Counted from the first letter of the stretch, positions 52,771-63,825 are shown. The stretch: DNA of 64,000 nt from Aquimarina sp. Aq107 (GCF_943733665.1 NZ_OX030782.1:4698501-4762500), one strand, 5' to 3'. Made by a program: numbers and translations. The notes: generated by a model from the sequence alone, not told the origin.

Positions 52771-54123
52771 CTAATATGCTTTCTCTTGACCTTTAATGAC
52801 ATTTAATATTGTATCAAGTATAATTTTTGAGTCTAACAATAATGACCAATTTTCTATATAGAAAATATCGTACTTGATCCTATTGACAATATCCTCATCA
52901 TTTTCAACTTCTCCTCTGTATCCTTTTACTTGTGCCATTCCTGTAATGCCCGGTTTTACTGAATGACGGAACACAAAATTATATTTGTCTATTCTTTTAC
53001 CGTAATCCTTGGTATAAGAAATCATATGAGGTCTTGGTCCAACAACGGACATATCACCAAAAAGCACATTAAAAAATTGTGGTAACTCGTCTATACTGGT
53101 TCTTCTTATAAAACGACCTATTCTGGTAACTCGATGATCCTCTTTTTTGACTTGAACAAGATCAGAAAAATTTTCATCTCTCATTGATCTAAACTTATAA
53201 CAAACAAATTCTTTGTAATTAATTCCATTACGTCTATGACTATAAATTAATGGACCTTTAGATTCAAGTTTTATTAAAATATATAACAAAGGGATTAACC
53301 AAGAAAGCACCAAAATGATGACCAATAAAGAAAATACAATATCAAAACCTCTTTTAATTGCTCTATTTGTTGCACTATTTAATGATACCTCTGGAATTGA
53401 TAAAACAGGTAAGTATTCATAATAATCGGTTTTAAGACGTTTAGAAAAAATACGTTGTGAATTAGGTATAAACTTAAGAACACTATAATTCTGATCTGCA
53501 TATTTTACATATTCATTCACCACTTCATCAGAAATTTCATCTATTGAGCAATATATTTCATCTACATCCTCATTTTTTAAAAACTCAAAACTATCCTCAA
53601 TCTTATTACTAAGTTGATCTGAAAACACCTCTAAGACCTGATAACCTAGATCTTTTCTTTTCTCAAAAAACATTTTTAATTGTTGAGCACTCTTATTGTT
53701 TCCAATAATAATTACTCTTCTGTTATTTCCGCCCAAATAAGAACGATATCTTCTAAGAGCATAATATGTAATCACCTTAACAACACCAACCGAAGAAATA
53801 GTTATTGCAATGAAATTAAAAGTATCTTTTACAGAAAAGAAATTTATTTTAAGTAATCCGAAGTAAGCATATAAAAGTATGAGAATTAATAACCCTTGCC
53901 GGATTAAAAGTGAAATAACTGTAACTATCTTAGTAAATCGATATACTTCATAAAAATTTAATAAGTAGGAAGAAATCAACCAAACAATTGATAAAAAAAC
54001 ATAAAGCTGATTAGTAACAATTTCATTTAAAAAATAAAAAGAAGAAACTAATAAAATAATCAGATCAATAACAATAAGTATTGGTCTGATTAAATATGAA
54101 TATCCTCCTCTTTTATGATGCAT
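52771..54123 (-). CDS. Undecaprenyl-phosphate sugar phosphotransferase (WcaJ-type)
   Basis: The 450-residue initiating transferase has four N-terminal membrane helices, a Rossmann-like middle domain (NNRRVIIIGNNKSAQQLK), one more membrane helix (IVFSLLVIILVLSWLIPLLY), and the C-terminal PHPT catalytic domain: CYKFRSMRDENFSD, RRTSIDELPQFFNVLFGDMS, VVGPRPHM, and KPGITGMAQVKGYRGE. It puts the first sugar-1-phosphate (glucose or galactose type) on undecaprenyl phosphate. It is a close paralogue of the frameshifted gene at 56452..57793, and it lies 6 bases downstream of the UDP-xylose synthase gene. Confidence 0.93.
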   Translation of the reverse strand: MHHKRGGYSYLIRPILIVIDLIILLVSSFYFLNEIVTNQLYVFLSIVWLISSYLLNFYEVYRFTKIVTVISLLIRQGLLILILLYAYFGLLKINFFSVKDTFNFIAITISSVGVVKVITYYALRRYRSYLGGNNRRVIIIGNNKSAQQLKMFFEKRKDLGYQVLEVFSDQLSNKIEDSFEFLKNEDVDEIYCSIDEISDEVVNEYVKYADQNYSVLKFIPNSQRIFSKRLKTDYYEYLPVLSIPEVSLNSATNRAIKRGFDIVFSLLVIILVLSWLIPLLYILIKLESKGPLIYSHRRNGINYKEFVCYKFRSMRDENFSDLVQVKKEDHRVTRIGRFIRRTSIDELPQFFNVLFGDMSVVGPRPHMISYTKDYGKRIDKYNFVFRHSVKPGITGMAQVKGYRGEVENDEDIVNRIKYDIFYIENWSLLLDSKIILDTILNVIKGQEKAY

Positions 54124-54129
54124 TAGACA

Positions 54130-55110
54130 TTAAGAATAAGATGAAAAATCTTTATGTTCACTTCTATATAATTCCTCCTTAGAGAGACTTTTAAAATACT
54201 CTAAGGTTTGCTTCATTCCTTTAGACCTATCCACCTTTGGTTCCCAATCCAATATTTCTTTTGCTCTTGTTATATCAGGTTGTCTTTGTAAAGGATCATT
54301 AACTGGTAATGGCTTGTAAATTACCTTTTGATTAGTTCCGGTAAGTCCAATAATCTCTTCTGCAAAATCACTAATTGTGATTTCATTTGGATTTCCAATA
54401 TTAACGGGATATACGTAATCACTAAATAGTAATCGATAAATTCCTTCTATTAAATCGTCAACATAACAAAAAGAACGTGTTTGAGAACCATCACCAAAAA
54501 CGGTAAGATCTTCTCCTCTTAAAGCTTGTCCAATAAAAGCTGGAACTACTCTTCCATCATTTAATCGCATTCTAGGTCCATAGGTATTAAAAATACGTAC
54601 GATTCTTGTTTCTATTTTATGATAAGTATGATATGCCATAGTTATGGATTCCTGAAACCTCTTTGCCTCATCATACACCCCACGTGGTCCAATAGTATTC
54701 ACATTACCATAATAATCTTCGGTTTGAGGGTGGACTAATGGATCACCATATACCTCACTAGTTGATGCTATTAATATCCTTGCGTTTTTCTCTTTAGCTA
54801 AACCAAGTAAATTATGTGTTCCTAGAGATCCGACCTTTAAGGTTTGAATAGGGATTTTAAGATAATCTATTGGGCTTGCTGGAGAAGCGAAATGTAATAT
54901 ATAATCTAAGTTACCAGGAATATGAACAAACTTTGAAACATCGTGATTATAAAACTCAAAGTTTTTTAATTTAAAGAGATGCTCTATATTTTTTAAATCA
55001 CCTGTTATCAAATTATCCATTCCAATAACGTGATACTCTTCATTAATAAAACGATCACAAAGATGTGATCCCAGAAAACCAGCTGCTCCAGTAATTAGAA
55101 CTTTCTTCAT
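54130..55110 (-). CDS. uxs: UDP-glucuronate decarboxylase (UDP-xylose synthase)
   Basis: The 326-residue short-chain epimerase-family enzyme turns UDP-glucuronate into UDP-xylose. It has the NAD motif [12 protein letters not shown], the active-site pair in [11 protein letters not shown] (YxxxK), and family-specific tracts [47 protein letters not shown]. Its start overlaps the stop of the upstream ugd by 4 bases, so its substrate is made by the coupled previous gene. That pairing supports the call. Confidence 0.93.
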   Translation of the reverse strand: MKKVLITGAAGFLGSHLCDRFINEEYHVIGMDNLITGDLKNIEHLFKLKNFEFYNHDVSKFVHIPGNLDYILHFASPASPIDYLKIPIQTLKVGSLGTHNLLGLAKEKNARILIASTSEVYGDPLVHPQTEDYYGNVNTIGPRGVYDEAKRFQESITMAYHTYHKIETRIVRIFNTYGPRMRLNDGRVVPAFIGQALRGEDLTVFGDGSQTRSFCYVDDLIEGIYRLLFSDYVYPVNIGNPNEITISDFAEEIIGLTGTNQKVIYKPLPVNDPLQRQPDITRAKEILDWEPKVDRSKGMKQTLEYFKSLSKEELYRSEHKDFSSYS

Positions 55111-56426
55111 TTTGTAGTTTTAATATCTTTTCTTCCAATAGAAAAGTATGTAATTTCTTCTTTCTCCAAATCTATAAGATCATACAAATTCCTACCATCA
55201 AAGATAACTGGATTCGTAAGGCTATTCTTTATTCTATCAAAATCCGGAGTCCTAAAAATGCTCCACTCCGTACATATCACCAAAGCATCTGAACTATCCA
55301 AAACTTCATACATTGATTTTGAAAATGTAATCTTATTTTCATATTTCTTCGCTACATTATCCATAGCTTCAGGATCAAAAGCTCTTACACTTGCTCCTTT
55401 TCTCAATAAAGCATCTATTACATCTAACGCAGGTGCTTCTCGAATATCATCCGTCTCAGGTTTAAATGCCAGTCCCCAAATAGCAAAAGTTTTGCCCTTA
55501 AGATCATTGCTAAAGTAATTCGTGATTTTTGGGATTAGTGCAACTTTTTGCTTTTGATTTACTTCTATTACAGATTCTAATATTTTAAAATCGTAATTAT
55601 CATCCTTTCCTGATTTATGTAATGCTTTAACATCCTTAGGAAAACAAGAACCACCGTAACCAATCCCAGGAAATAAAAAACGCTTTCCTATTCTAGAGTC
55701 TGTTCCCATACCCCTACGAATCATATCGACATCAGCACCTACCTTCTCGCAATAATTAGCTATTTCATTCATAAACGTAATCTTCGTCGCTAAAAATGAA
55801 TTTGCTGCATATTTAGTTAATTCTGCAGACTTTTCATCCATAATCAATATCGGATTACCAGATCTAACATATGGCTTATATAACTTTTGCATAAGCTCTG
55901 TTGCCCTATTAGATGAAGAGCCAACAACAATTCGTTCTGGTTTCAAGAAATCATCAACGGCAAATCCTTCTCTTAAAAATTCTGGATTAGATACTACATC
56001 AAAATCACATTTTGCGTTTACTGATATAGCTTTGTGAACTTTTTCTGCTGTACCAACAGGAACAGTGCTTTTATCAACAATAACCTTGTATTCAGAAATA
56101 ATTTTTCCTATTTCATTAGAAACGCCTAAAACATATGATAAGTCAGCAGAACCATCTTCATCTTCTGGAGTTGGTAACGCTAAAAAAATAATCTCTCCAT
56201 GATCTATTCCTTCTTTTAATGAAGTGGTAAATTGTAATCTATTCGCCTTAATATTTCTCTCAAACAATACATCTAAATGAGGTTCGTATATAGGAACCTC
56301 ACCATTCCTCATTTTTTGAACCTTTTGTTCATCTATATCAACACAAATAACCTCATTACCCGTCTCAGCTAAACAAGTTCCTGTAACTAATCCAACATAA
56401 CCCGTTCCTATTACCGATATCTTCAT
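55107..56426 (-). CDS. ugd: UDP-glucose 6-dehydrogenase
   Basis: The 439-residue enzyme oxidises UDP-glucose to UDP-glucuronate with two NAD+. It has the N-terminal Rossmann [17 protein letters not shown], the catalytic Cys in [18 protein letters not shown], and the C-terminal domain [20 protein letters not shown]. It overlaps uxs by 4 bases (ATGA), giving a two-gene route from UDP-glucose to UDP-xylose. It lies 25 bases after the frameshifted transferase gene. Confidence 0.95.
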   Translation of the reverse strand: MKISVIGTGYVGLVTGTCLAETGNEVICVDIDEQKVQKMRNGEVPIYEPHLDVLFERNIKANRLQFTTSLKEGIDHGEIIFLALPTPEDEDGSADLSYVLGVSNEIGKIISEYKVIVDKSTVPVGTAEKVHKAISVNAKCDFDVVSNPEFLREGFAVDDFLKPERIVVGSSSNRATELMQKLYKPYVRSGNPILIMDEKSAELTKYAANSFLATKITFMNEIANYCEKVGADVDMIRRGMGTDSRIGKRFLFPGIGYGGSCFPKDVKALHKSGKDDNYDFKILESVIEVNQKQKVALIPKITNYFSNDLKGKTFAIWGLAFKPETDDIREAPALDVIDALLRKGASVRAFDPEAMDNVAKKYENKITFSKSMYEVLDSSDALVICTEWSIFRTPDFDRIKNSLTNPVIFDGRNLYDLIDLEKEEITYFSIGRKDIKTTK

Positions 56427-56451
56427 CTATTCTTATTATTCCTTTAACAAA

Positions 56452-57793
56452 TTAATACGCTTTATCTTCTCCCTTAAAAACATTAACCACTGTTTGTACA
56501 ATAATATAAATGTCTAGTAATATGGACCAATTTTCTATATAAAAGATATCATACTTAGTTCTATTTACAATATCTTCATTAGTTTCGATACCACCTCTAT
56601 ATCCTTTTACCTGAGCTAAACCAGTTATTCCAGGTTTTACTAAATGTCTCACCATGTACTTAGAAATTTTTGTGCTGTAAAGTTCATTTTGTTTCCATAA
56701 ATGAGGTCTAGGACCAACCACTGACATATCACCAAATAATACATTGATAAACTGAGGTAATTCATCAATACTAGTTCTTCTTATGAACTCACCTACTTTT
56801 GTAATGCGCGGATCATTTCTAGTTGCAGAATTCTCAGATTTCGAATTTATACGCATCGACCTAAACTTATAACAAAAAAAAACCCTTTTCTTTTATTCCC
56901 GGTCTATTTTGACTGAAAAAAATTGGGCCTTTGCTTTCTAATTTAATTATCAATCCTAAAATAGGTATTAACCAAGAAAGTATAAATAATAGAACAAATA
57001 AGGCTAAAACAAAATCAAACAACCTTTTACCCCAACTCTTAATCGAGTCATCTAACGGAATTTGGCGCAAAGATAATACTGGAACTAAGTCATAATAATT
57101 TAAATGCAAATTTTTTGAAAATAATTCTTTAGTATCAGGTATGAACTTTAGGTTTTTCATGTTAACATCACAAAACTCAATATAGCTTTTTACCAAATCG
57201 TTATCTAATTCACTTAATGAACAATATACCTCATCAATTTCCTTTTCTATAACATAACTAAAACTTTGTTCAATTGTTCCTATTTTGTCTTCATCAAATT
57301 GATCTGTAAAAAAACCTTTGTATCGATAACCATATCCTGGCATGGTATCAAAAAAATTCGTTAACCTCTTTGTAGATTCATTTGATCCTATCACTATAAC
57401 ATTACGATAATTACTTCCAGTAATAATCCTATATTTTTTAAAGACTTCATACAAGAAAATCCTCCAAATATTGAGTACAATAAATAACCAAATAAAAAAA
57501 TATAAAACATTCGACCAATGGACATTCGATTTTGAAAGATAAAAGTAACTCAATATTAATAAAACTATTATTACGGATTGTCTTAATAATAAAGAGACTA
57601 TTTCAGGAATTTTGGTAAAGCGGTATATTGCATATACAGAAATCAGAAAAGATAATATAATCCAAAATAAAATTATAAAACCTATATCCAATAAATTTTT
57701 GGTTAAAAGAAAATATGCCAAAAAAGAAACAATTAATAGGTCAATACCGTATAAAAGTGGCTTTATATATTTTGAATATCCACCTTTATTCAT
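56452..57793 (-). pseudogene. Second sugar phosphotransferase gene, split by a frameshift at an A9 tract
   Basis: Two pieces make one PHPT protein. The first, 57793 down to 56867, gives 308 residues: four membrane helices, a Rossmann-like domain (NYRNVIVIGSNESTK), and the fifth helix, ending PGIKEKGFF-LL-stop. The second, from ATG 56856 down to 56452, gives 134 residues holding the catalytic part RRTSIDELPQFINVLFGDMS, VVGPRPH and KPGITGLAQVKGYRGG. Between them is a homopolymer of nine A (plus strand, 56874-56882). With eight, the frame reads GFF-CYKFRSM straight through, giving about 446 residues, close to the 450 of its paralogue at 52771. It is either phase-variable by slippage, a recent mutation, or a sequencing error. 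As written, no full enzyme is made. Confidence 0.88.
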
Positions 57794-58979
57794 AAATACT
57801 TTTTTCGTGACTCTCCTTAATTAAACTATCATCATTCATCTTATTCTGCCAACAATTATATAGCTGTTCTATTGTTTTTTTAAATTCCTTTTCGAACCGT
57901 TCTTTACTAAAAACCTCCGCTTGCTTACGAATTATGTGCTTATCAAAAACTTGTTCATGTCTTTCAAAAAATTCAATTGCTCCAAGTAATGAGCCAATAG
58001 TCTGTTCTTTAAAAAAAACTCCCGTATTATCCTCCACTAAATTATCTGTTATAAAACAACCTTTAATTGTTTCTAAAACCCCTCCTTTTGCAAAAGCTAT
58101 AACAGGAACTCCACAAGCCTGTGCTTCAATTGGCGCTATCCCAAAATCCTCCTCAGCTGCAAAAACAAACGCTCTAGCTTTTCTTAATATTTCAATCATT
58201 GCTGTTTTCTCAATATGCCCCATTAAATCAATATTTGAAGTAGCCAGCTTCTTTATTTTTTTAAAATCTGGACCATCTCCAATTACAATAAGCTTCTTGT
58301 TTGTTTTAGAAAACGCCTCTACTATCAAATTTATTTTTTTGTAAGGCACCATTCTAGAACATGTAACATAATAATCTTCCTTCTTGTCTGATATTATAAA
58401 AGATTTTGTATCCACAGGTGGATAAATCACTATTGATTCTTTATTATAAATTTTTTTTATTCTTGCAGCGATATAATGAGAAATTGCGATATAATGATCT
58501 GGTCTGTTAGCAGTACTTACATCCCAAATTCTAAGCTTATGAAGAAAATATTTTGCTATAAAACCCTTTATTCCCTTATTAAGTCCACTTTCTTTTAAGT
58601 ACTGAAAATATAAATCCCAAGCATAACGAATTGGCGAATAAACATAACTTATATGTAATTGATCAGGCCTGGTTAACACTCCTTTTGATATTGCTGATGA
58701 AGAAGAAATAATCAAGTCATATTCATTTAGATCAAATTGTTCAATCGCTAGCGGGAATAATGGTAAATAAGAACGGTATTTTTTTTTACCAAATGGCAAT
58801 TTTTCTATAAAAGAAGTATTTGTTTTTTTACCTTTAAGAACTTTTCCTCTCTGCTCATCAGTTAAGGTGTCGACCAAAGTAAAGTGATCAAAGTCATCCC
58901 AAATATTTGTAAAGCTTTCAATACATCTCTCAGCACCACTATATTGCGTATACCAATCATGTATTAAAGCTTTTTTCAT
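57786..58979 (-). CDS. Glycosyltransferase family 4
   Basis: The 397-residue retaining GT4 enzyme has a two-domain GT-B fold. N-terminal MKKALIHDWYTQYSGAERCI; C-terminal domain with YYVTCSRMVPYKKINLIVEA, VIGDGPDFKKIKKL, and the Ex7E motif FAAEEDFGIAPIEAQACGVP. It adds a sugar to the growing lipid-linked repeat unit; donor and acceptor are unknown. A second ATG three codons upstream (58988) is possible. It overlaps the start of the frameshifted transferase gene by 8 bases. Confidence 0.9.
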   Translation of the reverse strand: MKKALIHDWYTQYSGAERCIESFTNIWDDFDHFTLVDTLTDEQRGKVLKGKKTNTSFIEKLPFGKKKYRSYLPLFPLAIEQFDLNEYDLIISSSSAISKGVLTRPDQLHISYVYSPIRYAWDLYFQYLKESGLNKGIKGFIAKYFLHKLRIWDVSTANRPDHYIAISHYIAARIKKIYNKESIVIYPPVDTKSFIISDKKEDYYVTCSRMVPYKKINLIVEAFSKTNKKLIVIGDGPDFKKIKKLATSNIDLMGHIEKTAMIEILRKARAFVFAAEEDFGIAPIEAQACGVPVIAFAKGGVLETIKGCFITDNLVEDNTGVFFKEQTIGSLLGAIEFFERHEQVFDKHIIRKQAEVFSKERFEKEFKKTIEQLYNCWQNKMNDDSLIKESHEKSIYE

Positions 58980-59218
58980 TTTCAACATTTATAAAATAAT
59001 TCTTGAATTTAAAGTTTTACTAATAAGCTACAAATAAAAAATTACTGTTATTAACTAAAAACTACTTAAAATTCCAAATTGAACAAAAACAAAGTTAAAG
59101 CAATTTATCAGTACTAGAAGAAATTTTATACGAAATGAAGTATTTAAATAAACTATACTTCTAAAAGGATAAAAACATATTTTATTGCGCTTTTTTTGTA
59201 AAATTGAAAATCAAATCA

Positions 59219-60127
59219 TTATTTATTGGTTTCAGAATTAAACATTTTTATCAATGTATTTTCCAAACTATAATTTTTTGATAAATTTCCTATAAAACTA
59301 AACAGTTTAGACGAGTCACCTTTCAAAATTTTTATTTCATTTTTTCGAATAAATTTTGGATTTACTTTAACTTCTATTTTGTGATTTGATATTTTTTCAA
59401 GAAAAAAAAGTACTTCACCTATATTATTAGTTCTTCCAGTACAGATATTTACAATTTCCGAGTTATTTTCCGACAACAACAACTTATAATAACATCTCAC
59501 TAAATAGTCAACATCATTAAATTCTCTGTAAACTTCCAAATTTCCAAGTTCAATTATTGACTTCTTATGCTTAAAATGAGCTACTATTTTAGGAATTAGA
59601 AACTGTAATGATTGTCCAACACCTGTATAGTTGAATGGCCTAGTAATAATAATATTGAGTTTAGAAAAATAAGCTTTAACCATATTCTCCATAGCCAATT
59701 TACTATTTCCATAATGATTAATTGGATTTGGGCATAAATTTTCTGAAAGCGTATGACCAGAGCTTCCATACACTGAAGCACTACTTACAATAATTATCTT
59801 TTCAGGATCTAAATTAGACTTTACAACAGCATTCAAAAGATTTAATGTTCCGAAAATATTAACCGAATACATTTGCTCTTGATTAACGTCTCCAACAAAA
59901 GAAATAGCCGCGGTGTGTATTATGTAATTTGGTCGTAAATCTCTAATGATTTTATCAATTTCGTCCTTTTTAGTAATATCACATAAAAAGTGATTTTTAT
60001 TTTTTGAAGTTTGAAAACTTGTTCCGAATACGCTCCAGCCTTGATTTATAAAGAACTTCTCTAAATGCACACCAGTAAAACCAGTAATACCAGTGATAAA
60101 AACTTTTTTATTAAAATGATCCGCCAT
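59219..60127 (-). CDS. rmd: GDP-4-keto-6-deoxymannose reductase (Rmd-like)
   Basis: The 302-residue epimerase-family protein has [17 protein letters not shown] (NAD motif), [10 protein letters not shown], and the YxxxK pair in [10 protein letters not shown]. The tracts [20 protein letters not shown] and [20 protein letters not shown] resemble GDP-6-deoxy-D-lyxo-4-hexulose reductase (Rmd), rather than GDP-fucose synthase. Its ATG lies 17 bases inside the end of gmd, which makes its substrate, so GDP-D-rhamnose is the likely product. The Rmd versus other reductase call is moderately sure. Confidence 0.78.
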   Translation of the reverse strand: MADHFNKKVFITGITGFTGVHLEKFFINQGWSVFGTSFQTSKNKNHFLCDITKKDEIDKIIRDLRPNYIIHTAAISFVGDVNQEQMYSVNIFGTLNLLNAVVKSNLDPEKIIIVSSASVYGSSGHTLSENLCPNPINHYGNSKLAMENMVKAYFSKLNIIITRPFNYTGVGQSLQFLIPKIVAHFKHKKSIIELGNLEVYREFNDVDYLVRCYYKLLLSENNSEIVNICTGRTNNIGEVLFFLEKISNHKIEVKVNPKFIRKNEIKILKGDSSKLFSFIGNLSKNYSLENTLIKMFNSETNK

Positions 60128-61145
60128 TAGTATTTCTTTTAATATCACTTTTTACCATCATTTCTGCAAGTTCTTCAAGAGTAGTTTTTGTTTCCCAACC
60201 TAAGTTTTCTTTTGCTTTTGATGCATCTCCAATTAAAAGGTCCACCTCTGCCGGTCTATAAAACTGAGGATTTACTTTTACAATTTCCTTTTGTGTTTTT
60301 AAATTAATTCCAACTTCATTTTCATTACTTCCTTCCCAACCTATATCGATACCAACAGTCTTAAATGATAAAGTAACAAAGTCTCTAACAGTTTTTGTTT
60401 GATTTGTTGCCAATACATAAGTATCTGCAACAGGCGCCTGTAACATCATATGCATCCCCTCTACATATTCTCTTGCATATCCCCAATCTCTCTTAGCATT
60501 AAGATTTCCTAATTCCAATACTTCCTGTTTTTTTAAATATATTTTGGCTACAGCATCTGTAATTTTTCTTGTCACAAATTCTTTACCTCTCAATGGAGAC
60601 TCATGATTAAATAAAATTCCACTAGTTGCAAACAGGTTATATGATTCTTGATAATTTATAGTAGACCAATGTGCAAAAACTTTAGCTACTCCATAGGGGC
60701 TTCTAGGATGAAATGGAGTTTCTTCATTTTGAGGAATTGCATTAACTTTTCCAAACATTTCTGAAGTTGATGCCTGATAAAATTTAATTTTAGGGTTTAT
60801 TATTCGAATCGCTTCCAATAAATTTAAAGCACCTATTCCAGTAATATTAGCAGTAGCTATTGGCTGCGTAAAGGAAACTCCTACAAAACTTTGGGCAGCC
60901 AAATTATAGATTTCATCTGGTTCTACTTCTCCAATTATTCTATATGCACTCGATAAATCAATCAAATCATATTCTAATAAATGAAGATTAGGGTGATCTT
61001 CTATTCCCAACTCCTCTATTCTCCAAAAATTAGTCGAGCTTGTTCTTCGGTATGTTCCATACACCTTGTAGTTTTTCGTTAATAGCAACTCAGCCAAGTA
61101 TGCTGCATCCTGACCTGTAATCCCAGTGATTATAGCTTTTTTCAT
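60111..61145 (-). CDS. gmd: GDP-mannose 4,6-dehydratase
   Basis: The 344-residue dehydratase converts GDP-mannose to GDP-4-keto-6-deoxymannose. It has [30 protein letters not shown], the active-site segment [13 protein letters not shown] (YxxxK), [19 protein letters not shown], and [17 protein letters not shown]. The C terminus has [20 protein letters not shown]. It overlaps the downstream rmd-like gene by 17 bases. Confidence 0.95.
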   Translation of the reverse strand: MKKAIITGITGQDAAYLAELLLTKNYKVYGTYRRTSSTNFWRIEELGIEDHPNLHLLEYDLIDLSSAYRIIGEVEPDEIYNLAAQSFVGVSFTQPIATANITGIGALNLLEAIRIINPKIKFYQASTSEMFGKVNAIPQNEETPFHPRSPYGVAKVFAHWSTINYQESYNLFATSGILFNHESPLRGKEFVTRKITDAVAKIYLKKQEVLELGNLNAKRDWGYAREYVEGMHMMLQAPVADTYVLATNQTKTVRDFVTLSFKTVGIDIGWEGSNENEVGINLKTQKEIVKVNPQFYRPAEVDLLIGDASKAKENLGWETKTTLEELAEMMVKSDIKRNTNGGSF

Positions 61146-61381
61146 TATATTTTTCTAATTTGTACGTAATAAACTACAATTATCCAAAAGTTTATGTTTT
61201 AAGGTAAACTCAGAACAGAGTGTTTTAGTATCGAAAAGAAACCATATGCTAGAAGAATCTTTCTAATGCCTTAAAAATAATAATACGCACTTACTTTGAC
61301 AAGTTGTAAACTTAATTCTTCCTCTGGCAATTTCTAACTATATAGTTTCCTTATATTAATTCTTTTTCATTTTGATTACTA

Positions 61382-61393
61382 GCCAATATTGGC
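61382..61393. other. Perfect 12-bp palindrome in the spacer before gmd
   Basis: GCCAATATTGGC lies 16 bases past the stop of the 61409 gene, in the 263-base spacer before gmd. It could be an operator for gmd or a weak terminator; no -7 box with good spacing is obvious beside it. The rest of the spacer holds nothing else I can name. Confidence 0.35.
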
Positions 61394-61408
61394 AATCTTA
61401 ATTAATTA

Positions 61409-62455
61409 TTAGCTTATATTATTTTTAATAATCAAAATAAAATCTTCTGCTGATTTATTCCAAGTATATTTATTTGCATTTATAAAACCTTTAGACACTA
61501 AAAAATCTCTCTTAGTGTCATTATTTAATACTTCAAGAATTTTATTTTTAATATCAGAAACACTATTCGGATTACAATATGCTACAGAATCCTCATAAAC
61601 TTCAGGTAATGAGGTTACATTTGAAACCAAACATGGAGTACCACATTTCTGTGCTTCTAATGGAGGAATACCAAAACCTTCGAATAATGATGGATAAACA
61701 AACAGCTCAGCTTTATTATATAATTCAACCAATTCTTCATCACTTAAATATCCAGCAAATTTTATCTTTTCTTTATTTTTTAAGTCAGGAATTTTTAAAT
61801 CTGAAAAGGCAGTTCCTTTCGCTCCAACTATTATCAACTTATGCGGGATATCCAATTCATTAAAACTTTTAATTACACGTATCATGTTCTTCCTTGGATC
61901 TAGAGAAGAGACCATTAAAATTATAGGTTCTTTACTTATTTGTTTTTGTACAAATATTGATGACGGTGCAGCATATACTACATTAATTTTCTCAGATAAT
62001 ATGTTATAAGTCTTAATAAGATCATTTTTTACATAATTACTATCAGTAATGATATGTTTTGAATTTTTTAAACTTCTAGGTATAAATAAATTATAAGTCA
62101 ATTGAAAACTTTTAGAGAACCACTCTGGATGATGCTTAAACGCAAGATCATAAACCATCATGATTTTATTTCTATACCTAATAGGTCCAATTCCTACAAA
62201 ATTGATTAGTAAAGGAGTACCTCTTCTTTTTAAGAACAAAGGTAAATCTATTTGTTCCCATAACTGACCCTCTAATTTTCCTACAGTAATACTATTAAAT
62301 TCTTTAAAAAGAGGATTTAATCTTGCTTTTTGAGGAGCTAGAAAAACTATTTTTTTTCCTAAAATCTCCTTTGGTAATAATTTACATATTTCAATGGCAT
62401 ACCTTTGAACACCGGTTACTTTTTGTGTTAAAAATCTAGCATTGATATAAATCAT
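61409..62455 (-). CDS. Glycosyltransferase family 4
   Basis: The 348-residue GT-B enzyme opens MIYINARFLTQKVTGVQRYA, a form common in mannosyl/rhamnosyl-type GT4 transferases. It has ILMVSSLDPRKNMIRVIKSF, KLIIVGAKGTAF, KFAGYLSDEELVELYNKAEL and the Ex7E motif FVYPSLFEGFGIPPLEAQKC. It builds part of the repeat unit. Its start overlaps the stop of the upstream O-antigen ligase-like gene by 4 bases, coupling the two. Confidence 0.9.
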   Translation of the reverse strand: MIYINARFLTQKVTGVQRYAIEICKLLPKEILGKKIVFLAPQKARLNPLFKEFNSITVGKLEGQLWEQIDLPLFLKRRGTPLLINFVGIGPIRYRNKIMMVYDLAFKHHPEWFSKSFQLTYNLFIPRSLKNSKHIITDSNYVKNDLIKTYNILSEKINVVYAAPSSIFVQKQISKEPIILMVSSLDPRKNMIRVIKSFNELDIPHKLIIVGAKGTAFSDLKIPDLKNKEKIKFAGYLSDEELVELYNKAELFVYPSLFEGFGIPPLEAQKCGTPCLVSNVTSLPEVYEDSVAYCNPNSVSDIKNKILEVLNNDTKRDFLVSKGFINANKYTWNKSAEDFILIIKNNIS

Positions 62456-63825
62456 ATTTCTATTTTATTTTTAGAGGATAACAAAATAAGCGAAGCACAT
62501 AAACCAAAAAATAAAACTCCATCCGAACGAGAAATTATGTTTTCTGTGAGCATAACAATACATATGACCGTTAAAGCATAAAATAAGTGACTATTTCTAA
62601 GTATTAACACCTTTCTAAAACAATAAAAAAGAAAACAACAAAAAGAAAGTAATGTCACAATTCCTGAGCTAATCAAAAAAAACAAATATTGATTATGTGA
62701 GTTATAATCGTTCCATTGATAAATTTTAGCGCCTATTTTTTGATCATAACATTTCGATAAATTTTCTTGAACATCTCCAACTCCTAATCCAAACAACCAA
62801 TTATCTCTTGCAACAATTCCTGAACAATAATAAATCCCTGTTCTTACATTTGTGGAATTGTAATTGTATATATCATTTCCTTTTGTTGGAAAAACAAAAA
62901 TATTATCAAAAACTTCTTCAAATCTTGTTTGCATAGGTTTGAAAGTAGCTAATAAAATAAAAAAACATCCTAAAGAAATACATCCTAACAAAATCATTCT
63001 CCTAAGATTAAAATGTTTGAATATTATCATTGTCATAATTCCAGCAATAAAAATTGCTATCAAAGGCATTCTTGAAGAAATTAAAACCATCCAAAAAAAC
63101 ATAAATAAAATTATAAAAACTCTAAAGATTTTTTGTGTAATGGAATTTGAATTAAATCTAAGTTTATGATAATTAAAGTAGACAACAAAGGATATCCATA
63201 AACCCTGATAAATAGGATGTGAATCCACAAGTTTAGTGATAAAATTCCTTAATCTCCTTATTTTTACTTGTTGAATTTGATCTTGACTTATATTATTTAA
63301 ATGATGTAAGTTGTTTCTTTTAATTTCTATCAAACTAAGATCATTTGTTAAAATATCAAAATTAAACCCTAAGCATATAACCTGATACAAAACAAAAATC
63401 ATTACTGAAAAACAAAATAAACTAGCAATCCAATCAATTCTTTGTTCTGTAAAAATCTTTTTATTTAAATAAAATATTATAGGAATCAAGACTATAGGGA
63501 ACATTTGGACCAACCTTTTTACTCCATTGGAAATGTTTTCCGTGTACCACAAACTAAAAATTAAAAAAATGAAAGATGTAGATAAAAAGATGATTAATAA
63601 CCTATTTGTTTTATCTGTTCTTATAAATGGAAAAGAAGAACTCCTTATCAAACATAAGATTCCTAAAAAACTCCAAACCGCAATAATTACAGATCTAATT
63701 CCAAAGGATAGTATTGGAAAAATAGATAAAAAATATGAACATATTAAAAATAGACTATTAATACTAAATTCTGACTCTAATCCAAAAAGGTGTCTATAGC
63801 TAGTTAATTTCATAATTTTTATCAT
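62452..63825 (-). CDS. O-antigen ligase/polymerase-like membrane protein
   Basis: The 457-residue protein has about eleven hydrophobic helices and the Wzy_C-type loop ARDNWLFGLGVGDVQENLSK followed by NDYNSHNQYLFFLISSGIV. A long periplasmic loop lies between the middle helices (about 160-210). It either polymerises or ligates the polysaccharide. Two ATG codons (63825 and 63813) are possible starts. It overlaps the end of the next upstream gene by 26 or 14 bases and the downstream GT4 gene by 4. Confidence 0.83.
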   Translation of the reverse strand: MIKIMKLTSYRHLFGLESEFSINSLFLICSYFLSIFPILSFGIRSVIIAVWSFLGILCLIRSSSFPFIRTDKTNRLLIIFLSTSFIFLIFSLWYTENISNGVKRLVQMFPIVLIPIIFYLNKKIFTEQRIDWIASLFCFSVMIFVLYQVICLGFNFDILTNDLSLIEIKRNNLHHLNNISQDQIQQVKIRRLRNFITKLVDSHPIYQGLWISFVVYFNYHKLRFNSNSITQKIFRVFIILFMFFWMVLISSRMPLIAIFIAGIMTMIIFKHFNLRRMILLGCISLGCFFILLATFKPMQTRFEEVFDNIFVFPTKGNDIYNYNSTNVRTGIYYCSGIVARDNWLFGLGVGDVQENLSKCYDQKIGAKIYQWNDYNSHNQYLFFLISSGIVTLLSFCCFLFYCFRKVLILRNSHLFYALTVICIVMLTENIISRSDGVLFFGLCASLILLSSKNKIEI

